From positions 558,001 to 622,000 of the forward strand of contig NZ_CP084742.1 of NCBI RefSeq assembly GCF_020520285.1: a stretch of 64,000 nucleotides of DNA, in the 5' to 3' direction. The stretch comes from Pseudomonas sp. L5B5 (GTDB lineage: Bacteria; Pseudomonadota; Gammaproteobacteria; Pseudomonadales; Pseudomonadaceae). The translations under genes were made by a program, and so were the position numbers. The notes under the pieces were generated by a model. The model saw only the letters and a list, made by a program, of their open reading frames with translations, was not told where the DNA came from and did not search any database. This document shows positions 40,113-48,284 of this stretch, piece by piece; position 1 is the stretch's first letter; each line of letters begins with the position of its first letter.

Positions 40113-41027
40113 ATGGACCGTTTCAACGCCATGCGTGTGTTCACCCGGATCGTCGAGCTTGGCGGGTTCACCCGGGCAGCCGACAGCCTGCAACTGCCCC
40201 GGGCGTCGGTCACGATCCTGATCAAGCAGCTGGAGGCCCACCTGGGCGTGCAGTTGCTGCACCGCACCACGCGCCAGGTCAGCCCCACCCTGGATGGCGC
40301 GGCCTATTACCAGCGTTGCGTGCGCTTGCTGGCGGACCTGGAGGAAACCGAGGCGGTGTTCTCCCAGGCTCGGCACAATCCCCGGGGGATCTTGCGCATC
40401 GATATGCCGGCGGGCATCGGTCGGTTGATCGTGATGCCGGCGTTGCCGGAGTTCTCCGCATGCTATCCGCTGATCGAGCTGGAGATCGGTCTCAACGACC
40501 GCCCGGTGGACCTGGTCCGCGAAGGGGTGGACTGTGCTCTGCGGGGTGGCCCGGTCCTGGACGAGAGCCTGGTGGCGCGGCCGTTGGTCCAGCTGTCCCA
40601 GGTGACCTGTGCCAGCCCCGGTTATCTGTTCCAGCATGGCATCCCGACCTCTGCCGCGCAGTTGCAGGGGCATCGGATGGTCGAATACTTTTCCAGCGTC
40701 TCCGGCAAGCGCTACGGCCTGGAGTTCCTCATTGACGGGCAGTTGCACGAGATCGAGTTGCCCAAGCGGGTGGCGGTCAACAGCGCCGATGGCTACCTGG
40801 CTGCCTGCGAGGCCGGCTACGGGCTGGTGCAGACTCCCTACTACCATGTTGCCCGGCAATTGCAGGCGGGCACGCTGGTGCAGGTGCTGGCGGACCAGGC
40901 GCCGCCGCCGTTGCCGCTGACCGCGCTTTATCCGCCCCAGCGACACCTGTCCACCCGGGTACGGGTGTTCGTCGATTGGTTGCTGGAGCTGTTCGCGCGG
41001 CCGGGCAGCTTCACCACGGGTTCTTGA
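40113..41027 (+). CDS. LysR-family transcriptional regulator
   Basis: 304 residues. The N-terminal winged helix-turn-helix is typical ([45 protein letters not shown]). The C-terminal effector domain (~90-304) has the usual two-lobed substrate-binding pattern. It belongs to the subgroup with [12 protein letters not shown] and a short tail ending [10 protein letters not shown]. Divergent from the aldo/keto reductase, the probable target. The ligand is not known. Confidence 0.93.
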   Translation: MDRFNAMRVFTRIVELGGFTRAADSLQLPRASVTILIKQLEAHLGVQLLHRTTRQVSPTLDGAAYYQRCVRLLADLEETEAVFSQARHNPRGILRIDMPAGIGRLIVMPALPEFSACYPLIELEIGLNDRPVDLVREGVDCALRGGPVLDESLVARPLVQLSQVTCASPGYLFQHGIPTSAAQLQGHRMVEYFSSVSGKRYGLEFLIDGQLHEIELPKRVAVNSADGYLAACEAGYGLVQTPYYHVARQLQAGTLVQVLADQAPPPLPLTALYPPQRHLSTRVRVFVDWLLELFARPGSFTTGS

Positions 41028-41044
41028 GGGGCGGCCCGGACAGC

Positions 41045-41069
41045 AAAACGCCCGCGGCAGGGCGGGCGT
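41045..41069 (-). terminator. Rho-independent terminator of the small lipoprotein gene
   Basis: On the minus strand ACGCCCGC, loop, GCGGGCGT is followed by TTT. It lies 60 bases past the lipoprotein stop and 18 bases past the convergent LysR stop, and can serve both. Confidence 0.65.
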
Positions 41070-41128
41070 GGATTGTGATGGTGCGGGAGGCTGGTTGACA
41101 GGTTTGGCCGGTGGACTGGCCGGTTGCT

Positions 41129-41260
41129 TCAACGGTGATAGTAGTAGCCGTGGCCGCCTTCGTAGTAGCGGTGATGCCAGCCATCGTGGGGCATGATGAT
41201 GCAGCCCGACAGGGTCAGCATGGCCAGAAGGGGAATCAGCAGTGTGATTCGACGGAACAT
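41129..41260 (-). CDS. Tiny His/Tyr-rich lipoprotein
   Basis: 43 residues ([20 protein letters not shown] then about 23 more), too short for ordinary gene finding. The first 20 residues are a textbook lipoprotein signal with the lipobox LSGC. The mature peptide is Cys-linked and rich in His, Tyr and Gly ([19 protein letters not shown]), a composition suited to metal or surface binding. TTGAGGA lies upstream of the ATG, and a terminator follows. Similar short lipoproteins occur in other pseudomonads without known function. Confidence 0.75.
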   Translation of the reverse strand: MFRRITLLIPLLAMLTLSGCIIMPHDGWHHRYYEGGHGYYYHR

Positions 41261-41431
41261 TTCTCAATCCTCAAGGGCTCGGTGAACACGACAGGGCGAC
41301 AAGGGAGAAAAAACTCCTTCGCGCCTGTACCATATGACCCCGATTTGCCGCGCGCATCCCCGAATCAGGGTATGTGCTTGGCATCGACCTCGATACACAG
41401 CGGATACAATTTCAGCTTCAGGATTCCCGCA

Positions 41432-41620
41432 ATGACTCAGTCACAACGCTTGAAATATTCGATTCTGATTTCCCTCGCGGTTCTGGGAATCATGCTTGGC
41501 CTTTCCTACCTGCAGAACAGCGGCGTCATCAGTGAAAAGACCTTCCAGTACGTCGCCATCGCCGTGGCAGTCATCGTCGTGGTGCTCAATGGCGTGATGC
41601 GGCGCAAGGTCAAGCCCTGA
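41432..41620 (+). CDS. Small two-span membrane protein
   Basis: 62 residues from MTQSQRLKYS. Two hydrophobic segments (about 9-26 and 39-55) are separated by a short polar turn (QNSGVISEKTFQ), ending with a basic tail (MRRKVKP), which suggests a small inner-membrane hairpin with cytoplasmic ends. AGGA lies about 9 bases before the ATG. It is convergent with the Fur-like gene. No family was recognised. Confidence 0.7.
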   Translation: MTQSQRLKYSILISLAVLGIMLGLSYLQNSGVISEKTFQYVAIAVAVIVVVLNGVMRRKVKP

Positions 41621-41633
41621 GCCCTGGGCGGCC

Positions 41634-42014
41634 TCAGCCCAGGCCGTCCAGTACTGCTGCTGCCTGCTGGTGCAGGCTGTAGCTCTTGTCTGCGTTGAGG
41701 GTGATGACCCCTTCGCTGCACAAGCGCTTCAAGACTTCTCGCACACTGAGAAACGACAGTGGAATGTCCAGCTCCAGCAGTTGGCTATGGATGCCACGTA
41801 CCCCCAGGGAACGTTCGCTATGGGCCGCCACCAGCAGGGCATCGATGACTTTCAGGCGAATCAGGCTGGTGCGCAGGCCGAAGCTCTTGAGCATCTGCTT
41901 GATCCGATCGTTGCTGTGGCGTTCGGCCTGCTTGCTGAAGACACCGGCGCCGGCGTTGAGGGAGGGCGTTCTGTTCACGGTGTTGCCGTCCATTGGCAGT
42001 TGCGGGTTGTACAT
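41634..42014 (-). CDS. Fur-like DNA-binding protein lacking the metal-binding domain
   Basis: 126 residues. Residues ~35-115 resemble the winged helix of Fur/Zur proteins: LKSFGLRTSLIRLKVIDALL, then RGIHSQLLELDIPLSFLSVREVLKRLCSEGVI. The protein stops where the Fur dimerisation and metal-binding domain (His/Cys ligands) should begin, and contains no Cys, so it is unlikely to sense metal in the Fur manner. The first 34 residues are a polar, probably flexible extension. Annotated relatives in Pseudomonas are called Fe2+/Zn2+ uptake regulation proteins (from memory). It is divergent from pvdQ across a 298-base gap, so a role in iron genes is possible but unproven. Confidence 0.75.
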   Translation of the reverse strand: MYNPQLPMDGNTVNRTPSLNAGAGVFSKQAERHSNDRIKQMLKSFGLRTSLIRLKVIDALLVAAHSERSLGVRGIHSQLLELDIPLSFLSVREVLKRLCSEGVITLNADKSYSLHQQAAAVLDGLG

Positions 42015-42146
42015 GCAAAAACTCCTTAATCAGAGCCTGATCAGGAAAAGAATGATGGGTGCTCTAGTAACTAGACGAACGAGCACGCCAAATCATGAGT
42101 CCCCGGATGTAGAAAATTTGTCAGTATCAAGTCACTGACACGTGAT

Positions 42147-42164
42147 GGCCCGCACCTGCGGGCC
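42147..42164. other. GC-rich hairpin in the pvdQ upstream region
   Basis: Perfect 7-base arms GGCCCGC / GCGGGCC with the loop ACCT, followed by a T8 run 16 bases later. It is too far from the T run for a standard terminator. Confidence 0.3.
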
Positions 42165-42172
42165 GCAACCGG

Positions 42173-42196
42173 TTAATTTTTTTTCATCGACTTCGT
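42173..42196 (+). promoter_or_regulatory. Candidate PvdS (iron-starvation sigma) promoter of pvdQ
   Basis: TTAAT, 16 bases, then CGT. The known PvdS/IS box is TAAAT-N16/17-CGT, so one base differs in the first element. It ends 116 bases before the pvdQ GTG start. In P. aeruginosa pvdQ belongs to the PvdS regulon. Confidence 0.55.
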
Positions 42197-42312
42197 CTGT
42201 AAGGCAGGCAGGCGCCGGTTCAACCGTGCGCGGCCGGATCCCAGGCTGGTGGCCTTGCCCAATTCTTGCGGCAGTCCAGCCCTGGTTCTGTCTTTCTGTA
42301 TCAGGAGTCGGC

Positions 42313-44646
42313 GTGATCATTTCCAGGCAGTTATCCAACGTTTGCCTTGCAGCCTTGTTTCTGAGCTTCAGCGGCGGCGCCCAGGCGCTGGCCCAGCCGG
42401 AGCAGACCCTTGCCGAGATTCGCCGCACCAGCTTCGGCGTGCCGCATATCAGGGCGGCCGATGAGCGTGGCCTGGGCTACGGCATCGGTTATGCCTATGC
42501 CCAGGACAACCTGTGCCTGCTGGCCAATGAGGTACTGACGGTCAATGCCCAGCGTTCACGTTATTTCGGTGCCGAGGGCCAGACCCTGGAGCAGCGCGAC
42601 AACCTCAGCAGCGACCTGTTCTTCAGCTGGCTGAACACGCCACAGGCGGTCGAAGGATTCTGGCAGGCGCAACCTGCGCCGATGCGCGAGCGCATGCAGG
42701 GTTATGTCGACGGCTACAATCGGCAATTGGCCGAACGCCGGGCCCAGGGCCTGCCGGAGCAATGCAGCGGCGAGTGGGTGCGCCCCCTGACCACCGCAGA
42801 CCTGGTGAAGCTGACCCGGCGCCTGCTGGTCGAGGGCGGGGCGGGTCAGTTCGCCGAGGCCCTGGCCACAGCCGTGCCACCGGGGGCTACGCAGGCCGGG
42901 TTGTCGGCCCAGGCCTGGCAGCTGGCATCCGCGCGCCAGCAGCGTTTTGCCCTGGACCGCGGCAGCAACGCCGTGGCCATCGGCAGCGAACGCTCGTTCA
43001 ACGGGCGTGGCCTGCTATTGGCCAACCCGCACTTTCCCTGGGTGGGCGGGATGCGCTTCTACCAGATGCACCTGACGATTCCTGGCCAGCTGGATGTGAT
43101 GGGCGCCGCCTTGCCCGGCCTGCCGGTGATCAACATCGGCTTCAACCAGCACCTGGCCTGGACCCACACGGTGGATGCCTCCAAGCACTTCACCCTGTAT
43201 CGCCTGGAACTGGACCCGAAGGATCCGACCCGCTACCTGCTCGATGGCCGCTCGGTACCCCTGGAGCGCCAGCTCGTCACGGTGCAGAGCAAGGGGGCGG
43301 ACGGTCAGATGCAGGCGCATTCGCGCACCCTGTACAGCTCGGTGTTCGGGCCGGTGGTGCAATGGCCCGGCGAACTGGATTGGGATCGCAAGCACGCCTA
43401 TAGCCTGCGAGACGCCAACCTCGACAACACCCGGGTGCTGGCCCAGTGGGCGGCGATGAACCAGGCGAGCAGTGTGGCCGGCCTGGAGGACAGCGTGCAC
43501 CGAGTGCAGGGCATTCCGTGGGTCAATACCCTGGCAGTGGATGACCAGGGCCGGGCGCTGTACATGAATCAGTCGGTGGTGCCCAACGTCACCCAGGCCA
43601 AGCTGGCGCAATGCAGTGATCCGCGGGCCGGCACCCAGGTCGTCGTGCTCGACGGCTCGCGCAAGGCTTGTGCCTGGGACATCGATCCGGCAGCGGCCCA
43701 GCCGGGCATCTTTGCCGCCAGCCAGCTGCCGCAACTGGCGCGAAACGATTACCTGCAGCACTCCAACGACTCGGCCTGGATGGTCAACCCGGCGGCGCCG
43801 CTGCAAGGCTTCTCACCGGTGATCAGCCAGCAGGACGTGCCGTTGAAGATGCGTGCACGTTTTGCCCTGGATCGGCTGAGCCGCCTGCACCAGGCCCGCG
43901 CCAGCGATTTGCAGCACCTGGTCACCGACGAGCAGGTGTACCTGGCTGGCCAGGTGATGCCTGACCTGCTGCAATTCTGCGAGCAGGACCTGGGCGCGGA
44001 TGCCCAGCGACTGGGGCCGTTGTGCCTGAGCCTGAAGTCCTGGGATCGCACCGCCGGCTTGCAGGCGGGCCTTGGGTTCGTGCATTTCCAGGGCATCATG
44101 CAGGCGTTGTTGCAGGATCCGGATGTCTGGCGCGTGGCCTTCGATCCTCGGGACCCGCAACACACGCCGCGCGGCCTGGCCATCAGTCGTGAACCCGTGG
44201 CCCGGGCCCTGCGCGAGGCGATGCTGGCTTCGGCGCAGCAGGTGCAGGAGGCCGGCCTGGCCGAGGATGTCCGCTGGGGCGATATCCAGCAGGTCAGCCA
44301 GGGTGGCCAGCCGACCCCGGTGCCCGGCGGGCCGGAGAGCCTGGGGATCTACAACGCCATGCAAAGCGTGCCCGGTGCGGCTGGCAAGCGCGAGGTGGTC
44401 AGTGGCACCAGTTACTTGAACATCGTCAGTTTCGATGAGCAGGGGCCACGGGCCAGGGGATTGCTGGCCTTTTCCCTGTCCAGCGATCCGGCCTCGGCGC
44501 ATTTTCGCGACCAGACCGAGGCCTTCGCCCGCAATCAGTGGAGTGAACTGCCCTTTACCGAGGCGCAGATCCGCGCCGATGGCCAGTACCAGGTGCAGGT
44601 GATCGAGGAGGCTCGCAAGGAACCGGTGGCCTTGGTTCACCGCTGA
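42313..44646 (+). CDS. pvdQ: PvdQ: pyoverdine-maturation/acyl-homoserine-lactone acylase
   Basis: 777 residues. PvdQ is a periplasmic Ntn-hydrolase that removes the fatty-acyl chain from the pyoverdine precursor and can also hydrolyse long-chain acyl-homoserine lactones. A GTG start at 42313 with AGGAG five bases upstream gives a normal signal peptide (LSNVCLAALFLSFSGGAQALA). The alpha chain runs to the autocleavage site, Gly|Ser218 in DRGSNAVAIGSERS, leaving Ser218 as the N-terminal nucleophile of the beta chain; ANPHFPW and GFNQHLAWTHTVD follow, and the oxyanion Asn is in NDSAWMVNP. Length and motifs fit the P. aeruginosa enzyme. No other pvd gene is in the window. A bidirectional hairpin follows. 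Confidence 0.93.
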   Translation: MIISRQLSNVCLAALFLSFSGGAQALAQPEQTLAEIRRTSFGVPHIRAADERGLGYGIGYAYAQDNLCLLANEVLTVNAQRSRYFGAEGQTLEQRDNLSSDLFFSWLNTPQAVEGFWQAQPAPMRERMQGYVDGYNRQLAERRAQGLPEQCSGEWVRPLTTADLVKLTRRLLVEGGAGQFAEALATAVPPGATQAGLSAQAWQLASARQQRFALDRGSNAVAIGSERSFNGRGLLLANPHFPWVGGMRFYQMHLTIPGQLDVMGAALPGLPVINIGFNQHLAWTHTVDASKHFTLYRLELDPKDPTRYLLDGRSVPLERQLVTVQSKGADGQMQAHSRTLYSSVFGPVVQWPGELDWDRKHAYSLRDANLDNTRVLAQWAAMNQASSVAGLEDSVHRVQGIPWVNTLAVDDQGRALYMNQSVVPNVTQAKLAQCSDPRAGTQVVVLDGSRKACAWDIDPAAAQPGIFAASQLPQLARNDYLQHSNDSAWMVNPAAPLQGFSPVISQQDVPLKMRARFALDRLSRLHQARASDLQHLVTDEQVYLAGQVMPDLLQFCEQDLGADAQRLGPLCLSLKSWDRTAGLQAGLGFVHFQGIMQALLQDPDVWRVAFDPRDPQHTPRGLAISREPVARALREAMLASAQQVQEAGLAEDVRWGDIQQVSQGGQPTPVPGGPESLGIYNAMQSVPGAAGKREVVSGTSYLNIVSFDEQGPRARGLLAFSLSSDPASAHFRDQTEAFARNQWSELPFTEAQIRADGQYQVQVIEEARKEPVALVHR

Positions 44647-44667
44647 GTTCAAGCGCGGGAAAACGAT

Positions 44668-44706
44668 GAAGGCCGCCCCGGCAACGGGGCGGCCTTCAGC
44701 TTTTTG
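44668..44706 (+). terminator. Terminator of pvdQ (bidirectional)
   Basis: 13-base perfect arms GAAGGCCGCCCCG / CGGGGCGGCCTTC with a GCAA loop, then AGCTTTTT. It also overlaps the stop of the convergent FecR-like gene. Confidence 0.85.
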
Positions 44707-45697
44707 GCGGGGACTGCGGCAGCGAGTTGATCACCGGATTGCCGTCGCGGTTACGGGTCAGGTAGACCGGCAGCACCTTGGGCAAAGAGGTCAGCAGGCT
44801 CTTGATCTCGCGGGTGTTGTAGATGCCACCGACGCGGATCTTGCCGGTGTTGCTATCGGCGACCTGCGCCGGGGTGTCGAGGTAGCGGTTGATCAGCGGC
44901 AACGCATCGTTGAGCGACAGGTTGTCCAGTACCAGCTTGCCGTTGCGCCAGGCCAGGGAGCTGTCATGGCTGTAGGTCTGGCTGATCTGCGGCTCGTAGT
45001 CGCCGCCCTTGTAGCGGGCCTGCATGCCTGGCTCGAGACGGAAACCCTCGCCGGGCAAGGCGGTGTTGCTGCTCACCAGGACCGACCCCTGGAGCAGGGT
45101 GACCCGCACCTGGTCCTCGTACAGCCACACATTGAATTGGGTACCGGTGACCTTGACCTGACCGTTGGCAGCCTTGACCACGAACGGATGGCTGCTGTCG
45201 TGGCTGACCTTGAAGAAGGCCTCGCCTTTTTTCAGGGTGACTCGGCGCTGGTCCTTGTAGTTGCTGTAGACCAAGCTACTGCCCAGGTTCAGTTCCACTT
45301 GGCTGCCGTCGGCCAGGGTGACGCTGCGCAGGCTGTCGCCAGCCTCGAAACGCTCGTAGGAGGAGGGCAGCCAGCCCATCTCCCAGCCGCTGTAGGCGGC
45401 CAGGGGCAGAACGCAAAGGGCGATCGCTGCCGCCGCGCCGTAGTGCTGCCAGGTTCGCCGTGGGGAACGCAGGGATGCAGCAGGGGCGAGGGTCGAGGAC
45501 GGCAGTTGATCCGCCACCTCCCATATCTCGCGCATGGCCTCGTATTCGAAGGCGTGGAGGGGGTCGGCATCATGCCATTGCTGGAAAGCCAGGCGTTCGG
45601 CCTCGCTGCAGTCCGGTTCATGCAGGCGCATGCACCATTGGGCGGCAGCTTGGGTGATGGCGTCGTATTCGGCTTCCGAGAGGATCTGTTCGCTCAT
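44696..45697 (-). CDS. FecR-family anti-sigma/sigma regulator without an adjacent sigma gene
   Basis: 333 residues. The N-terminal DUF4880 region (AAAQWCMRLHEPDCSEAERLAFQQWHDAD) binds the sigma factor in the cytoplasm. One membrane span is at ~85-103 (AAAIALCVLPLAAYSGW). The periplasmic FecR domain follows (VTLADGSQVELNLGSSLVY, RRVTLKKGEAFFKVSHD, FVVKAANGQVKVTGTQFNV) with the C-terminal STN-like part. FecR proteins carry a signal from a TonB receptor to an ECF sigma factor. A strong AGGAAGAG ribosome site precedes the ATG. The usual sigma gene directly upstream is absent here. Next to pvdQ, a link to pyoverdine signalling (FpvR-like) is possible but not shown. Confidence 0.92.
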   Translation of the reverse strand: MSEQILSEAEYDAITQAAAQWCMRLHEPDCSEAERLAFQQWHDADPLHAFEYEAMREIWEVADQLPSSTLAPAASLRSPRRTWQHYGAAAAIALCVLPLAAYSGWEMGWLPSSYERFEAGDSLRSVTLADGSQVELNLGSSLVYSNYKDQRRVTLKKGEAFFKVSHDSSHPFVVKAANGQVKVTGTQFNVWLYEDQVRVTLLQGSVLVSSNTALPGEGFRLEPGMQARYKGGDYEPQISQTYSHDSSLAWRNGKLVLDNLSLNDALPLINRYLDTPAQVADSNTGKIRVGGIYNTREIKSLLTSLPKVLPVYLTRNRDGNPVINSLPQSPPKS

Positions 45698-45848
45698 TGA
45701 CTCTTCCTGATTTCGCGCATTCTACCCTCCAGGACAACCCTTGTAGAACAGTCGGCATGGCGATTGAGTATCAAAGTGAACTTATTTTCATCCGCCACGC
45801 CCTAAAACCACGTTGTGTATCGAAAGCAACTACAAATGGAGATGGACC

Positions 45849-46118
45849 ATGCTGAAGCACACTTTTGCCGCACTGTTTGCCTGCGCCACCCTGTTTGGCG
45901 CTTCCGCCGCGCTGGCCGATCACCCGCAGGCGGGCTGGATCACCATCGAGAAAGCCATTGAAACGGCAAAGACCAAGGCCGGCTACGTGGCTATCTACAA
46001 GATCGAAGCGGACAACGACGGCTACTGGGAAGGTGAGGGGCGCAAGTCCGATGGCAGTGTCTACGAGTTCCGGATCGACGGAACCTCGGGAAACATCCTG
46101 CGCGACCAGAAGGATTGA
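45849..46118 (+). CDS. PepSY-domain periplasmic protein
   Basis: 89 residues. A signal peptide (MLKHTFAALFACATLFGASAALA) is followed by a single PepSY unit: GWITIEKAIETAKTKAGY, then IYKIEADNDGYWEGEGRKSDG and VYEFRIDGTSGNILRDQKD. PepSY domains are thought to inhibit proteases or modulate local redox/metal processes. GGAG lies 8 bases before the ATG. It is divergent from the FecR-like gene with a 151-base gap. Confidence 0.9.
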   Translation: MLKHTFAALFACATLFGASAALADHPQAGWITIEKAIETAKTKAGYVAIYKIEADNDGYWEGEGRKSDGSVYEFRIDGTSGNILRDQKD

Positions 46119-46283
46119 CGCCCGCTTGACATGACCCAGGGAGGCGATACCGCTTCCCGCCCACCTCTGTCGCCGCTGCCGATCTCGCGAGACTGCCCAA
46201 GGGCGCATGGCGCCCGCGGCAGCTGTGTCTTGTACTTAGTGACGAGCCTTGTGCAGCCACCGGTAGCGGCGACACGCCACGCT

Positions 46284-46302
46284 CCTGTCGACGGTTGACA
46301 GG
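46284..46302. promoter_or_regulatory. Possible operator upstream of dpkA
   Basis: CCTGTC and GACAGG arms frame a 7-base centre about 73 bases before the dpkA start. The regulator is unknown; this could be chance. Confidence 0.3.
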
Positions 46303-46375
46303 TCCGGGCTGCGCCGTTGTTTAATCGCCAGGTCACACGCTGTAGCCCCCTCCAATAATTACACTGGAGCTTCAG

Positions 46376-47410
46376 ATGTCTGCATCGTCCCTGGTTGAAA
46401 CTCCCTGCCAATACCTGTCCATGCCAGCCTTGGTGCAGTTGCTGGAGACGATTCTCCTGCGCCACGGTTGCAGCGCCGAGGTCGCCCGCAGCCTGGCCGA
46501 GAACTGTGCCATGGCCGAGCGTGATGGCGCTCACAGCCACGGCGTGTTTCGTATCCCCGGTTATCTCTCGACCCTGGACAGTGGCTGGGTCGACGGCCGT
46601 GCCGTGCCGGTGGTGGAAGATGTGGCTGCGGCGTTCGCGCGAGTCGATGCCGCCAACGGTTTTGCCCAGCCGGCCTTGGCCGCTGGACGCGAACTGCTGG
46701 TGAGCAAGGCCCGCCACGCCGGAATCGCCCTGCTGGCGATCCGCAATTCGCACCATTTCGCTGCACTCTGGCCGGATGTCGAGCCCTTTGCCGAAGAAGG
46801 GCTGGTGGCCCTGAGCGTGGTCAACAGCATGACTTGCGTGGTCCCCCATGGCGCCGACCGACCGCTGTTCGGCACCAACCCGATTGCGTTCGCCGCACCC
46901 CAGGCCCACGGGCATCCGATCGTCTTCGACCTGGCCACCAGCACCATCGCCCATGGCGACGTGCAGATAGCCGCAGCCAAGGGTGAGCGCCTGCCTCCCG
47001 GGATCGGGGTCGACAGCCTGGGCCAACCGACCCAGGACCCGGGGGCGATCCTCGAGGGCGGCGCCTTGTTGCCCTTCGGCGGTCACAAGGGATCGGCGTT
47101 GTCGATGATGGTGGAGCTGCTCTGCGCCGGGCTGACCGGGGGCAACTTCTCGTTCGAGTTCGACTGGTCCAATCATCCGGGAGCCAAGACCCCCTGGACC
47201 GGTCAGTTGCTGATCGTCATCGATCCGGGCAAGGGCGCCGGCCAGAACTTTGCCGAGCGCAGCCAGGAGCTGGTGCGGCAGATGCATGCGGCAGGCCTGA
47301 AACGCTTGCCGGGGGATCGCCGTCACTGGCAGCGCGAGCGCTCTCGGGAAACGGGTATCGCCATTCCCTGCGAGCGGTTGGAGCAGCTTCAGGCATTGGC
47401 GCTGGCGTGA
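46376..47410 (+). CDS. dpkA: DpkA: delta1-piperideine-2-carboxylate/pyrroline-2-carboxylate reductase
   Basis: 344 residues, a member of the malate/L-lactate/sulfolactate (Ldh2) reductase family, unrelated to Rossmann dehydrogenases. DpkA uses NADPH to reduce piperideine-2-carboxylate to L-pipecolate (D-lysine route) and pyrroline-2-carboxylate to L-proline. Family motifs are intact: RDGAHSHGVFRIPGY, HAGIALLAIRNSHHFAALWP, MTCVVPHGADRPLFGTNPIA, and ILEGGALLPFGGHKGSALS. The close match to the P. putida enzyme supports the symbol. GGAG precedes the ATG by 7 bases. In pseudomonads it is often with lysine- or hydroxyproline-catabolic genes, none of which is next to it here. Confidence 0.9.
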   Translation: MSASSLVETPCQYLSMPALVQLLETILLRHGCSAEVARSLAENCAMAERDGAHSHGVFRIPGYLSTLDSGWVDGRAVPVVEDVAAAFARVDAANGFAQPALAAGRELLVSKARHAGIALLAIRNSHHFAALWPDVEPFAEEGLVALSVVNSMTCVVPHGADRPLFGTNPIAFAAPQAHGHPIVFDLATSTIAHGDVQIAAAKGERLPPGIGVDSLGQPTQDPGAILEGGALLPFGGHKGSALSMMVELLCAGLTGGNFSFEFDWSNHPGAKTPWTGQLLIVIDPGKGAGQNFAERSQELVRQMHAAGLKRLPGDRRHWQRERSRETGIAIPCERLEQLQALALA

Positions 47411-47425
47411 CCAGCCGGGGAAGGT

Positions 47426-47453
47426 AAGGGCCAGGCATCCGGGGCCTGGCCTT
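47426..47453 (+). terminator. Terminator-like hairpin after dpkA
   Basis: AAGGGCCAGGC pairs with GCCTGGCCTT (one bulged G), 15 bases after the stop and just before the convergent DUF883 gene end. It has no long T run. Confidence 0.5.
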
Positions 47454-47467
47454 GGACGGGGGCGCGC

Positions 47468-47788
47468 TCAGGAGCGGCGGCCGAGCAACAGGCCGACTAC
47501 CAGGCCGACGCCTGCGGAGATGGCCACGGTCTGCCAGGGATGACCACCGATGTACTGTTCGGTGGCGTCCACCACCGGCTTGCTGCGCTCACGCACATTG
47601 GTTACCGAGTCCAGCGCCTGCTTGAGCTTGAGGCTCACCTGGCGGCGCAGGCTTTCACCTTCCTCGCCGACCAGGGCAGCGCTGCCCTTGAGCAGTTTTT
47701 CCGATTCTTCGATCAGCGCCTGCAACTCGCTGAATGCCTGGTCCTTGATTTGATCGTTTTCCGCTTGCGCGGCAGTTTTACGAGCCAT
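47468..47788 (-). CDS. DUF883 (ElaB/YqjD/YgaM-like) membrane-anchored protein
   Basis: 106 residues. An amphipathic, helical N-terminal part (SELQALIEESEKLLKG, then ESLRRQVSLKLKQALDSVTNVRERSKP) is followed by one C-terminal membrane span with a Gly-rich segment (VAISAGVGLVVGLLLGRR). This is the family layout of E. coli ElaB/YqjD, inner-membrane, ribosome-associated proteins made in stationary phase or stress. AAGGAA lies 9 bases before the ATG. Confidence 0.93.
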   Translation of the reverse strand: MARKTAAQAENDQIKDQAFSELQALIEESEKLLKGSAALVGEEGESLRRQVSLKLKQALDSVTNVRERSKPVVDATEQYIGGHPWQTVAISAGVGLVVGLLLGRRS

Positions 47789-48029
47789 GAAGTGGTTCCT
47801 TGTCGATGTGGCCTTCTGGTGCAGTGTGCCCTGCGAGCCTGCGAAGAACGCTGGTACTTCGCTGACGCTCGCAACCTGCGGCGGCTACGGGGTAGTCGGG
47901 GTGGCAAGCAATGGAGTCTGGGGCAGGGGCAAAAGTTGCAGCTGTTTTGCCTTCCATTCGCCATCCCGGGATAAACCGCCGGCCCCTACAGTGTAAGATG
48001 TCGCCTATTTTACGCAGCAGGAATTTCCC

Positions 48030-48284
48030 ATGAGCTTCAACCTGGCTAACAAGACCCTGGCCGAGCGCGCCGCCATCGAGGACGAAAAGTCCCGCCTGTT
48101 CGAGCTGTGGCAGAGCAACCTGGGCAAGGCCAAGAGCGAGGCCGCGCGCTTGTTCGGCGAGCGCAGCAAGCGCAAGGGCAAGTGGGCCGAATGGGTCCGC
48201 GCGGAACTCGACGGCATGTCGCCACCGGAGTTCTCCAACATGGTGCGCAGCGAGGTCAATCGCCTGATGGCGGCGAGCAAGTAA
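48030..48284 (+). CDS. Small conserved cytoplasmic protein of unknown function
   Basis: 84 residues. It is Lys/Glu/Arg-rich and helical with a coiled-coil-like middle (AAIEDEKSRLFELWQSNLGKAKSEAARLF), a basic turn (RSKRKGKWAEW) and a C-terminal helix. There is no signal or membrane segment. A good AGGAA site lies 9 bases before the ATG. Its last 29 bases overlap the end of the convergent LysR gene. No function was recognised. Confidence 0.75.
   Translation: MSFNLANKTLAERAAIEDEKSRLFELWQSNLGKAKSEAARLFGERSKRKGKWAEWVRAELDGMSPPEFSNMVRSEVNRLMAASK

Noticed and set aside
41111..41431. N-terminal extension of the small membrane protein at 41432
   Set aside because: The extension is antisense to the 43-residue lipoprotein gene and reads as unrelated sequence; the start at 41432 has its own ribosome site.
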